A DNA stretch of 64,000 nt from Magicicada septendecula (Eukaryota > Arthropoda > Insecta > Hemiptera > Cicadidae). The notes beneath the pieces were generated by a model. It was given only the letters and a program-made list of their open reading frames with translations. It searched no databases and was not told where the DNA came from. The DNA is taken from positions 200,922,134 to 200,986,133 of the forward strand of contig CM068373.1 of NCBI GenBank assembly GCA_034769895.1. The letters are read 5' to 3'. A program made the translations under genes and the position numbers. This document shows positions 49,364-60,764 of this stretch, in pieces (positions within the stretch are counted from its first letter, which is position 1; every line of letters begins with the position of its first letter).

Positions 49364-51529
49364 TGTGCCGATTCTAAAATTGATCGGCGCGTGTTCGGTA
49401 TTCAACGCTAAAGCTAGCGTTAAATGCTGTACTGTATTTAGCGGTTGAGATACGTATCAATCTGCAGCGGAGATATACAAATCTGCAGCTGTTATAATCT
49501 AGAGCGGTGCTTGATTAGTGCTGCACCCTAGCGCGAGCCGCTGTTTGCAAGCGACGAGGCCGGAAATAAGTCTGGTTAAAAATTGTCTCTCGTTGCTCGG
49601 CCACCTGTTCGCTTCGGTTGAATTCTTCCTCCGGACAGAAAGGAGTTTTTGTTGCACCATTCTTCTACCTATGGCAGGCTAAACTACTACAGATCTGCGG
49701 TAAGTTACGGCAATATTATTATATACATCTATTTAAAATTTACGAAAGAAAAAATGGTTTAATAAGTCCACATATGAATGAATTCAGATAACCTTTTACG
49801 CCACCACGTGTTGATTTGTGCAATGCGTAATTTAAATGTAATTTTTTTTAGTAATATAGTGACACTATATTAATTTCAGTAATCTTAACTAAGGCACCAG
49901 AATTGAGAAGTATGTAAATGCCAAAAAGTATTTGTTCAATAAGTATAGAAATGATTGTAATCAAGTAACCTATCAGACCACGTGGCAAAAATCAAACTAT
50001 GTATAAATGTTATTAATTATATAATGAACTGCATAACCATATAACCGTAATGGAATTATGTTAACCCACAGGGGTAAAGTTTATTATGGACTTGGGAGGG
50101 AATCTTTTGTACATTTTATTAATGGGTTTGTATAATCTGTGAGCCCAGAGGCTGACATGCATCTGTGGCTGCTCACCATTCAAACGTGTAATTCCTTCTT
50201 ATTTTCAGTATAAGGGTTTCTTTAGTACTACTAATTCATTCAATCAACTTGTAATTTCTCTGGTTCAATTTAGTTTTCATTTTATGGTTAAAATCTCATT
50301 TTTAAATTCAGTTTGGATTATATAGGGATAGAAGTTTCTTTGCTAGTTAGGTCGGGTCACCAGTATAATTCTGTATAGGTGCATTTTCATGCAGAGTTAA
50401 ACATGCTGTTGGGACAGGTTGAGTTATGCACTATCTTGCCTATGAACATGTCGGTCTTTGGGCCAAAATTACTTTTAAAAGGGGTATAAGGTTCAGGACA
50501 CATTACTATTTTCAAAACTTAACAATATTTATCAATATATAAATTCTTTTAATTAATTATGATCACTGGGGTGTTCACTGTATTCTAAATTTAATTTCTC
50601 CCAGTCTAAGTGCCCAGTGTGGCAGCATTTTATAATAGTATTAGGCACTTGGCCAAATTTTGAATTTATTATGTCCTGGGGACTACTGGTGTTGCATATA
50701 TAATCAGATACACATGTAATATGTTATGCACATATTAAGAATTATAACCTAATATGGATTTTCATAAATTATTAATGATGTACCTCATGGGGTAGAAAAG
50801 GGTGTGGCAAGAGGTATATGTTATAATTGTCCTGTGTTGTGGAACATGTATATGTATTGTATATTCGTGTGTGTATTTTGGGGGTTCTATATGTATTGTA
50901 CATTTGTGTATATTTTGGGGGAGGGTTAGATATAGGGCTAATAAAAAGAAAATATAAAACATATGGATTATATATATATTTAATTTCTGATGACAATTTT
51001 GAAAGAGAGAATAAGGGTTTATAATTATTAATTTCAAAAGAGTTTTTTTAAAGGAGAATATAGATTCTATCTCTATTAATTTGCCATTAATATTTTTAAA
51101 GAGAATTAATTATTTTTAATTAACATTAATAAGGAGTATGTAGATTTTATCTCGTTTAATTTTCAATTAATATTTTTTAAAAGAATATAGAAAGTAAATG
51201 TTAGATTTATTAATAATTTCAAGTAACGTTTTTAAAGAGAATTAATTATTTTTAATTAACAATTTTAAGGGGAACATAGAATCTAAATCTTATCTGTATT
51301 GATTTTGTAGTTAACAAGTTTAAAGGAGATAGAATAATAAAAAAAGGATTTTATTGATTGTTAATTTTATGAGTTTTAATTGCAACTCCCGTGTCACTGG
51401 AAACAGCGCATTTTTGGCTTCTCTAGGCTTTGGTCTAGTTTTAATTGTTTTGTGGCCCCTCTTTAGAAAAAAAAAATTTTCAAAAAAAAATAATTTATTT
51501 TTACCAGTCAAAGTTAAAGAGGGGTTACA
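49364..51529. mobile_element. Solo-LTR-like insertion in gypsy RNase H (2,166 bp)
   Basis: The insert begins TGTGCCGATT and ends GGGGTTACA, and is flanked by AGGA on both sides (49,360-49,363 and 51,530-51,533). Removing it with one AGGA restores the RNase H reading (…AVLG | FVSRTLKGAE…). TG…CA ends with a 4-bp duplication fit a solo LTR of a gypsy- or BEL-type element. It has a GC-richer left part with a splice-donor-like GGTAAGTT (near 49,699) and a long AT-rich right part. There are no coding motifs. Confidence 0.75.
51040..51340. repeat. Degenerate AT-rich tandem repeats inside the solo LTR
   Basis: Blocks containing TTTTTAAAGAGAATTAATTATTTTTAATTAAC and diverged versions recur about every 60-100 bp. 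An upstream pair of diverged ~55-bp units (TATGTATTGTA…TATTTTGGGGG) lies at about 50,850-50,930. Confidence 0.5.
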
Positions 51530-51533
51530 AGGA

Positions 51534-52074
51534 TTTGTAAGTCGCACACTTAAAGGGGCAGAATTAACCTATTCTACAACAGAAAAAGAGCTATTAGCGA
51601 TAGTGCATAGCCTGTCAAAGTTTAGAAGTTATATTCTGGGTGCTAAACTTATATAATCACCGACAATAAGGCGTTAGTATTTTTATTAAAGTGTAAATTG
51701 CTAGGTGCTCGTCTGACTCGTTGGATCTTGGCTATACAAGAGTATCAATTTGAAATACAATATTGTAAAGCAAAAGACAACTTGGTAGCAGATGTACTCA
51801 GTAGAAATCCACCATCAGAAAACAACATGGAAACAGATAATATTAAATGTAGTAGCAATGATATTGGTATTTACGTGATCAAACATATAACAAAACCTGA
51901 AGTAGTTAGACGACTTAAGGAAATAGGGACTCATCAACAACAAGACCCTAGGATTAGTGTAGCTTGGAGGAGTGCAGTTACCAACACCAAACCAGGAGTT
52001 TCCATATATGGAGGTAAGCTATATAAGCTATGTTCCCATAGGAGGAAGAATAAACAAATTATTGACCCATAAAG
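51534..52074 (+). pseudogene. pol: gypsy pol: RNase H end and start of integrase region
   Basis: RNase H resumes with FVSRTLKGAELTYSTTEKELLAIVHSLSKFRSYILG, a classic Ty3/gypsy signature. A frameshift near 51,650 precedes IITDNKALVFLLK and TRWILAIQEYQFEIQY…ADVLSR. A linker toward integrase follows and stops at 52,072. No HHCC zinc finger, DDE integrase core or env is found before the 3' LTR, so most of the 3' coding region is deleted. Confidence 0.85.
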
Positions 52075-52464
52075 AAATAATAGTTTGAGCCAATAAAGTA
52101 TGTGAGTCAAACAAGGTCAAATAAAATAAATATATAATTGTTTTGAATCAAGGTCAATGATAATAATAATAAATTTTATTTAAATAAATGTTAGAATTGT
52201 TATTTAAATTATTAACATTAATTATGCCAAAATGATGATTAAAATATTAATGGTCATATAAATTTCCAATATACTATGTTAGGTTAAGTAACATTGTAAT
52301 CTTTAGTTATAAGATAGATGTAAGCAACATTGTATTAGTGCAAGTTTTGTGCGGGAAAAAGTGCGAAAAAATATGTGCAAATTTCTCATCAGTGTAAAAC
52401 TGTACATTAGAAAAAAAAATTAATGATTTATTAAATAATCAATTTTTTTTATACCGAGTGGGGG
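52075..52464 (+). other. AT-rich remnant and polypurine tract before the 3' LTR
   Basis: About 0.39 kb of AT-rich DNA has no readable protein. It ends in a G-rich polypurine-like tract (GAGTGGGGG, ~52,456-52,464) directly before TGTATATAACG, which is where plus-strand DNA synthesis of an LTR element would be primed. Confidence 0.6.
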
Positions 52465-54037
52465 TGTATATAACGATTCATAATAGCGTCCTATCTGAGC
52501 GTTATATGAAAGTGATAGACGGTACGAGTGTAGCGCCGTAAGCAAGAGAGAGAGCGTATAATCCCAGCCATCTCGCTCTAAGCACGTCACCGCGACATCA
52601 GAAACCAGAACAAACATGTAATTTTACTCGAAGCAAATTATCAGTTCAACCTGCGATAACTTCAAAAGTTATAAATATACGGCAATTCTGAAAATAGCAT
52701 TGTATTCAGCAAGTAAAGCTTTATAAGCAGCCGCAATCTCAGTTAATATAATTAACAATTGAAGAAGTTATACGGATGACGCACGTTAACAGGATTAACG
52801 AGAGAATTTTGCTACGTAGGAATTAGGTGTTTTCACACACACTCAGATAAAGACCTAAGCAACAATATTCTGTGGTCAGATCTTTGAAAACACGTTTGCA
52901 AATACCTGTAATCAATCGATTTTCAAACACAGGAAGTACGATTTTAACTAGAAATTCTCTACAGTTTGAAACCTGTCAAGGAGTGTTTAGTCGACCTGTT
53001 CGAGATTGTCGAAACTGGAAAAACGCATGATTTATTTGAACAACCAATCAGCATCCAGTATTTAAAACTGACGCCAACTCAAAGCGAGGGGTAGCATCAC
53101 TCTTCGATCGGATCTTCAATGCGCTAGACGTGTATAAATTACGTACAGAAATTTTCAATCACGCAAAAGTGTAATTTAACCATCAAATTCGAGAAGTAGT
53201 CCGCAGTGAAGATGAATTAATACCGTCCAATAACACTCGCTGCGTAAAACAATGATAATTAATTAAATAATTAATTAATTAATCATCAGCCGTGAAGGAC
53301 CTGTGCGACACAAAGCTACAGCATCTGTAATTGCCAGGCATCTTCTACAGCATTGATCAACATCAATTCTTCTGTGCAAAACCATCAAAAGGAGGACCCC
53401 TACGGATTCCTATCTTCGGCCAACGCATCAAACAGTAAGAAATAGATTCATTGATCAATGAAATAAGCACTAAACAAATAATAAAAGCAATAAACAATTT
53501 TTAAAAGACACTAAGAAAATCACACTTTGTATTTTAATTATAAGATTAGCTCTAACATAGTATAGGAGTGTTGAATGGAAAGTGGGGTGTAGTATTGGAC
53601 GTGCAAATTATTGCAGACCTGTTCTTTAGCACTGGTTTGGGAGATAGCAATCTCTTAATTAAACCAGATAAGAGCCATAGGTCGTTTGAACGTCTTAATC
53701 GTTACTTTTCACACTCACTCAGTAATTATAAGTGTTAGGGTAGAAATAAGTCCTACCATTAGCCTAATCAAGTTTAAAAATAATTAATTAAAACGTTAAT
53801 TAAAAATAATCAAACAAATATTAAAGTGTTATTTGTAACGATTCCCCTTGAAAACCACAATCACTGAACGAATCCTGAGAAAGAGTGTCTCCATGCGCTG
53901 AGCTAAGCTGAAACCGTGTCATTTGTATCTGGGACTTGTTCTGGCGCCCAGGTAAAGTAATATCACGGGTAAGTAACACTTTATCTAACATTACAAATAT
54001 TAGATAATTGTGTTAGATGAAATAAGGCGTCGTAATA
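52465..54037 (+). repeat. 3' LTR of the framing gypsy element (~1.57 kb)
   Basis: It starts TGTATATAACG after the polypurine tract. Its last ~310 bp equal bases 1-312 of the window. It contains TATA-like motifs (GTTATAAATATACGG near 52,670), a CCAATCAG motif (near 53,044) and possible polyadenylation signals (AATAAA). The right edge is placed where similarity to the 5' LTR ends. The flanking host duplication cannot be checked because the left edge of the 5' LTR is outside the window. Confidence 0.75.
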
Positions 54038-54060
54038 TATATATATATATATATATATAT
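54030..54060. repeat. (AT)n microsatellite at the 3' LTR edge
   Basis: A run of AT dinucleotides of about 28 bp lies directly after the LTR end. Confidence 0.9.
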
Positions 54061-55305
54061 AACAATAGAACATTCCAGTAAGGGAATCTGTACCCAGGAC
54101 TACATGCTTCTATATCATTTTATGACGTTGTAGACATGTTAGAATTTGATTTTTGTTAAATTGTGTTAAGTAGAGATAAGTTTTGAATTAAGAATTGGGT
54201 AAAAAACTATTATATGTCAAAATGCCCATAATTTTATTTACTATCATGTCATGTGCGGAGTTAGTGTGCGAGTGCGCGTGTGCGCGTTTTATTCGTATTT
54301 ATGGTATACCTCTGGTAGTAATTAACGGATTGAATCGAGACTTGGGTAGCGCATGCATCTAAATTAGCGCTATATTTTCTTGGAGTCAAAGACTCGAAAC
54401 AGACTATTTAAATAGGTATTTAAAAAAAATCATCTTTCTATAGATTCCTTATCTTCTAAAAGTATTAAAATTCCTAGATAAAATCTATACCTGCTTCTGC
54501 AGACTTTTACCGATTTATTCAGGACTTCTGTCTATCAGTTTCAAGTCTATCATCGATCACGTGTCAAGGGTTTCGACCAATCAGCGGCCCCAATTTTCAT
54601 TAAGATCGAATCTCCGTCCGAGATGTTCCAGGCAGTTCCATTTACCAGCTCGACTATTACAGACGTGCTCTTTGTGCGGATTTTTCGTGCAGAAGACGTT
54701 CATATGTAGGGGTTATTAAGGGAATCTTAGCGACGCGTTACCCGTTTGCTAATACCTTATATTGGTGTACGAACTCAATTTAATACAATATAAAATAGTT
54801 ATTAAAACAGTACTAGTATCGCGAGAGGCAAGATATCCGTTTAGGGGAGGTTTCTCCACCGGGATACGCCTGTGTTAACGCGAGGACACCTCGAGACGCG
54901 AGAAGGTGTACGCTCAATATACCGAATTAAAACAAATATAAATACAGCCCAGTTCCGAACCATGAGTTAAAGAAATAATCACTCTCGGTGTGTCGGCGTG
55001 CGTGCGTGGGAGAGGAGTGTCCAACGGATCGTCAGTGTTGCTGAAAACGGCTGGCGGCGTGGGTGCAGATTCAACGGACCAAAGGACAGCAGAAGTCTTA
55101 CGAAGCTACCGTTTAAAAAGGTCATCAAGAAGTAACAAAAGTCATTTTAAAACAAAACAGTTCAGATCAATTCATAGACGTTATTAAATTAAAATAAAAT
55201 ATTTGTAAAATTATAGACCATATTTAAATTTCTTTAAAATATGCAACCTTACTCAGGATAGCAGACTATATTATTTCTAATATGCTATGCCTAATTGATG
55301 TTTTG
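54061..55305. other. Unassigned AT-rich DNA with CpG-containing patches
   Basis: No gene is recognised. Two GC-richer patches stand out: about 54,570-54,720, with a CCAATCAGCGG box, and about 54,830-55,080. They could be a promoter or part of an old LTR, but nothing decides this. The only ORF (54,990-55,187) resembles no family I know. Confidence 0.4.
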
Positions 55306-55308
55306 TCG

Positions 55309-55309
<1 letters not shown>

Positions 55310-55344
<35 letters not shown>
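55310..55344. repeat. (AT)n microsatellite
   Basis: An uninterrupted AT dinucleotide run of about 34 bp. Confidence 0.9.
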
Positions 55345-55349
<5 letters not shown>

Positions 55350-58300
55350 CACTTTCTTCTACAGTCCGCTTCTTGATGTATATTGTAACAAGACATATGA
55401 ATCCAATATTTCAGTAAACCAAAATATTAACACATGTCAATAATTGAGTGAAAGAGACACACCAAGTGATTAATCTAAAATGCCAAGAATGGAACTACAT
55501 GAGCAACTCAGCAAGAAGGATGAGTTCACAACAACAAGAGTTAATAAAACTAATGGTAACTAACAAGTGAAATAACATTATAAGAAAAAGAAGATGCACC
55601 AAACAATGATTGTACCACAAGAACCAACAACCCAATAGTTTTCGGTCAGTAAGGAACCAATGAAGACAAGGAAGAAACATACTACGAGAAAGACACCTAA
55701 AAACCATGGCATAAAATATAGATTCCAAGAGCCAGTCAACTATAGATCAACACCTTACCCGTATATGCAATAACTGAAGAACTTACAGATTGAAGAGATG
55801 GACAAGAACTGACTAACTGAGATGACTAATATGCAACTGATAATATTATAAATGAATAGGACAAGATATGTTATAAAAAGAATGAAAGTAACAATACTAT
55901 TAATTGAATAGAAGCTGTAAATAAAAGCATAGTGACATGTTATGCACAGCACCCATGTAATATAAAGAAATGTTAAAATTGTCTCATAATAATAACAAAT
56001 TTAATATTAGTCAAATAATCAAACAATCATGTAAGATAATAAAAGGAAATAACTAAGAAATTACTAGTTATCATGAAAAAAACAAACTTGAGAAAATAAG
56101 GTTAAAAGAATATAAATTTGTATCAACCTAACACACACATTGTTGGTACAAATAATGAAACCACATAACCTAAGATACAGGTACTGTTCACCTGAATTCA
56201 CATCTATCAGTAGGAAAAACCTGCCTAAACTAAAATGTTTTGTGCCTTAAACCAAGTAGAAATAATAAGCCATCTACAGATACCAATATAAGATACCCAA
56301 AATGAGTTTTAAATAAGAATTTAAGTAAATAAAGTGAACCAAAACCAACCAAAATGGGATTCACTATGTAAAACCTGAACAAAACCACATTTTAATACCA
56401 AATAGAAATAAAAGGCCAATGTCTATACCACAAGTAAGGTATAATACCACTATTGTAATAATATAAGAGTATTATAAAAAAAGACATAATGTATTATAAT
56501 AGTAATTAAGAACACCTGTCATGTGAAACCAGGTGCAAGTAATGTTATTCAATGATATACACTAAGGAACAGACCAGTGTACTAAAAACATAAAACCAAT
56601 TATAAAGAATCTACTATGATTAAACTATTCTAACTAAATAATAGTAGAGAAAGACAAAAGAATACCAAGAAAGAGTGAAGATAAGTATACACCTCATAGT
56701 GCAAAATAGAGGTCACATTAATGACAGAAATAACAAGGAATACCATTATATTCCAACTAACAGAGACTCACAGTAGTTGGAACCATTTACTGTTGTCAAC
56801 TAGAGGTACAGAAGGTACATAAATACTTTCTATTATTAATAATAAGGACATAGGCTAAGGCAATGTTAACTTAAGTACTATATTTTGTCATTAGATTTAA
56901 GTTACCAGTAAATACGAAGTGTAAGAGAACTTGGAAGGCATGCCCACAAATGGGTATGAGTGCCATTAAATAGTGTTAATCTAAAAATAAACATAAATAA
57001 TAGCGAATAGTGAATTGTGATAATCCCAAACATTAACTCCCTTAATAATGGACCAAAGCACAACATGAGTGAACTCAAAATAAAGAGCCGAGTATTACCA
57101 AACCAGTGATACGCTTAGATTTCAAATCTAACCCATAATAAAAAAGTTATTACAATTACAAGATATTTGTGTCAAATCGAGCTAATATTTATACTCTCGA
57201 CACCAGCTACCCCACGCCAAAACCAACAATTAAAATAATTCGCAGAGGGGGTATGTGCCTCAAATTAAAGATCGTCAACCAATCAGATCCAAGAAATTAA
57301 CAAAATTTTGGACGATCGCAAGACGGAACGGCAGAATGAGATGCGTGTTCCAGACACTTTGTAATCAACTTCAGAGGGAAACAGACGACTACAATTCGGC
57401 GCAAAGAAACAGCTGTTCATATGATTTGTGCGTGTCACCGATGTAAACAGTGCAACCTAACCTCAATTTGTGATAACATAAATACAGTACTTTAGTATCG
57501 AAGGTGTTAAGTGTAACAGTGCGTAACAAGGATTGCTCAGTGTATAATCCAGAGCAATTCCGGGATTTAAATTATAAATAAAAAGGGAGTACTGTGATTT
57601 TTACATTATTAGTTAAGAATTGAGAAACGATATAATCGAAACATATTCAACAATGTTCGTAAATAAAGAACTTAGGTTAAGGTGTATTCACAATATTATT
57701 TAATCAACAGTAATAATGACAATCCTCAGATTATTTTGAATATCCTAATTTTATGCATTTTCAAACATTCAATTAATTATTATGTATGAATACTCAGTGT
57801 GACATAACCACACATAATGACAGTTGTCATTTATTAAATATAAATCAACCAACCAGTATTCACCAATGAGTGAGACTTGTCAACTGGATGATCAATTAAC
57901 GAAAGTTAATAAAAATTTCAATGTTATTTATGTTTTATAATTTAGGAAGAGTCCACTATTATAACCAATTAAATATTTATGTTTACTATGAATAATAACC
58001 AAGGTTGTCAAGCTACATAATTACTTACAACCATGCAATTACCTTTGTGTAGAGTCAAACAATGAATCAGATGTTTCATTCAATAGCACTATTTCAACAT
58101 ATTATATTATTGTTCATTTGTTAAATGTTTTATCAAGAATTATTTTAACGCTGACCAACGTTCTGTAAACCATTTATTGTCAATTGAGTTTAATAATTTT
58201 GTTAACCTGAAATGTCCAGAGCAGACATTATTATTATTTTGATTGTTAATTATAAGTGATGATTGAACCGTAATAGTTCTATTCAATAATTTGGTATTCT

Positions 58301-58975
58301 GTCAGCTAAAAGAACCCACACACACACACACAATTATGAATTCAATTATTTTAACCAAAACGTATTTAGATACATTGATTTTGTAAATCAGTTCTGCCAC
58401 CCTGAGACAAATTTTATAAAACCAATAACTCATGTTACTTATTTTGAATTGAGATAATAATGATACTTCAGATCATTTAAAAAAGAGCATATTAACTGAA
58501 TAAAATATTATTTTACACAAGAAAACGGAGTCAGTTAGTGTATTTCAAAAGACTAAGTTTGAAAACAGGTGAACGACTTTCACTTGTTAACTCGACAAGC
58601 AGCGGCGAATTTAAACACGGCAAGTCCGTCTACAGATTAGATAGTTACCTCGACTCTGCAAGATCGACCAGACCCACCAGAAGTAAGTGATTGTTCATGC
58701 AAATTATTTGTGCTTTCAGTACGGAACCTACATCACAATTTCAGCTAGTCGATGGAAGAACAACCATATAAAATAAACTAACCGAAGTTGAACACTACTT
58801 CGATAAATAATCTCCAGTGCATCAATCGGATTTATTTACGTTGGATTCAATGCTAGATTGAATTCAAATAAATAAATCAATAATAATAAAATATTAAAAT
58901 AAAAGTTATTGCAATTTTAAACAAAAATAAACGGACAGTTAACACCCCAGAACCCTATAAAAGGTTTTACTATAA
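55345..58975. other. AT-rich DNA without recognised genes; possible old LTR at the right end
   Basis: The plus strand is A-rich and T-poor from about 55,440 to 56,700. A (CA)n run lies at about 58,317-58,332. CCAATCAG occurs near 57,277. Near 58,977 TTGGCGATCCCAACAGTAAG resembles a Ty3/gypsy primer-binding site following an LTR end. If so, an LTR lies to its left, but I could not find its start. Confidence 0.35.
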
Positions 58976-59059
58976 ATTGGCGATCCCAACAGTAAGAGGT
59001 TTAAGAATTCAACGGGAGAGATAAAAGGATTTATTACAATATAATACATTTAATATTTA

Positions 59060-60730
59060 TAATGAATTTACCTCAAGATATTTTTTTCCTTATTAGGAAC
59101 ATGTTTCGGGTACCATCTTGTACCCATCCTCAGCCTTCCGGTTTTTGTGTCTGGTGAAGTACATATGTGTTGGTTGACTATTATTATTGTGGCTGCCTGT
59201 TGGCTTCTGGTACTTCAAATTGGTTTTATTGTGTGTGATTGTGGTGTATGTGTTTTTTTGTGTATTTTCGATGTTGAGTGCTTTGAATATTGTGTCATGT
59301 TTTGTATTGATTTGTATTTGTTCAGGTATTAATTTGTTTTGTGTTTTATGTTTGTATATTTGTAAATTTTCCCAAATGTTCATTATGGTGCCTTTGTGTG
59401 GTATATGTTTTATTAATGTCATATTGGTTATGTCTGGGAATTCATGTCCTGTATTTATTCCATGTGTGGCTAAATTGGATTTGTATATTTCTGGTTTTTT
59501 GTATGCGTTTATGTGTTCAAAATAACATTATTCCAGCTGTTTTTGTTTGTTTGTCCTATGTAATATTTATTGCAATCGTGGCATTTAATTTTGGATATAC
59601 CGTTAGTTGCTGTTATATCTTTGTTTTGTGGGCTATTTAGTTTTTGTAAATTATTTTTATTAGTTTTGTATGCTATTTTTATATCTGTGTTGTTAAATAG
59701 TTTTGTTAGTTTTGTCATTTTATTATTTATGTATGTGAATGTGCCCCATTGTTTGTTGTTGTTATTATTTATGTGTTGTTCTTTTTGATTAATTCTTATT
59801 TGTTCAGTTTTTATTTTATATTTCATTTTATTTTCTATTCTGTTTACAGTATTTTTATTGTATCCATTTTCGTAACCAATTTGGTATATTATATTTCTTT
59901 CTTTGTCAGTTTCTTGTTTGTTTAGGGGAATTTTGTACATTCTGTTAAATAGCGAATAGAATGCTGCCATTTTAAGTTGTGGTGAGTGGTCAGAATGGTT
60001 AGGTATAATGATGTTGGTAGACGTGATGTGGTTGTTGTTTCTTGTGGTGGTTATGTTTAATAGTTGATTTTGTTATGTTTTTCTTTTTCTTCTGTGAATT
60101 GTATTTTATGGTGTATGTTATTGATTTGTTTCAGTATGTTCTCTGCATTTGTGTTTTTGTTATTTGATACATATAGCCCATCATCTACATATCTTATCCA
60201 TATGCCACTTGGATCATATGATTTTATAATATTTTGTATTTTGGTGTCTATGTGTTGTAGGAATATTTCTGCTATTATGCTTGATAATGGTGATCCCATT
60301 GCTAAACCTTCTTGCTGTTGATAAATTTGCTATTAAATTCAAAGTAATTTTGTTTTAGTATTAGTTGGATGCTATTTTTTATTTCGGTTATATATTGTTT
60401 TCATTTTGTTCTTTAAGTTTGTTTATTATTATGTCTATTGTTTCTTCTACTGGGATGTTGGTGTACATGTTTGTGATATCATATGATGTGAAAAATGCAT
60501 TTTCATTTATATTTATTATCTTTAGTTTGTCTATTAATTCGTATGTATCTTTATGTTATGATGGTTATTTGTTAGAAGGTTACTTTTTAGTTTTGGTAAT
60601 ATTATTTTTGCTTTTTTGTATGTAGGAGCTTTTTTGGAGTTGATTAGTGGACGTAATGGGTTGTTTAATTTGTGTATTTTTATTAGGCTATTCATTTTAG
60701 GTGGTTCTGGATTATTATTTATATATATAT
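59060..60730 (-). mobile_element. Second Penelope-like family (PLE-X), 5'-truncated and decayed
   Basis: The minus-strand coding remnants, read right to left, are RT fingers (PKMNSLIKIHKLNNPLRPL, about 60,715-60,610), RT palm with MGSPLSSIIAEIF and RYVDDGLYV (60,299-60,140), a GIY-YIG region with CHDCNKYYIGQTNK (~59,580-59,530) and the C-terminal segment ending MVPETCS at 59,093. The parts are in different frames with stops between them. The sequence is very AT-rich and distinct from the main PLE family. The 5' part is missing at the TATA repeat next to the LTR at 60,731. Confidence 0.82.
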
Positions 60731-60764
60731 TGTAACGTCTCGCGGTTCTCTCCGAGTCATTCAA
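59093..60764 (-). pseudogene. PLE-X reverse transcriptase / GIY-YIG remnant
   Basis: Visible fragments are IKIHKLNNPLRPLINSKKAPTYK (RT), MGSPLSSIIAEIFLQHID, catalytic YVDD, IQFTEEKEK, KIKCHDCNKYYIGQT (GIY-YIG) and the PLE-like C-terminus NIWENLQIYKHK. At least three frame changes separate them, for example near 60,310 and 59,990. It cannot encode a full protein. The reading 60,764-60,731 is not PLE. Confidence 0.8.
59095..59136 (-). ncRNA. Hammerhead-ribozyme motif in PLE-X
   Basis: On the minus strand AGG, CTGAGGA, T, hairpin GGGTAC-AAGATG-GTACCC, GAAACATGTT, CCT. Helix I has 3 bp (AGG/CCT), helix II 6 perfect bp, helix III is the self-complementary ACA/TGT without a loop, as in the other family. 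The same extra T follows the CUGANGA box. The motif overlaps the last codons of the PLE-X ORF (EDGYKMVPETCS). Confidence 0.7.

Noticed and set aside
50762-51037. Short ORFs in the AT-rich part of the solo LTR
   Set aside because: Low-complexity Tyr/Ile/His/Pro-rich translations of dinucleotide-like repeats, with no start context or domain.
54990-55187. 65-aa ORF as a host gene exon
   Set aside because: No splice sites, homologous motif or codon pattern distinguishes it from chance in a GC-richer patch.
59187-59640. Hydrophobic ORFs resembling membrane proteins (59,187-59,525; 59,341-59,640; 60,064-60,321)
   Set aside because: The plus strand is T-rich opposite the AT-rich PLE-X gene, so Phe/Leu/Val/Cys-rich frames arise by composition alone.
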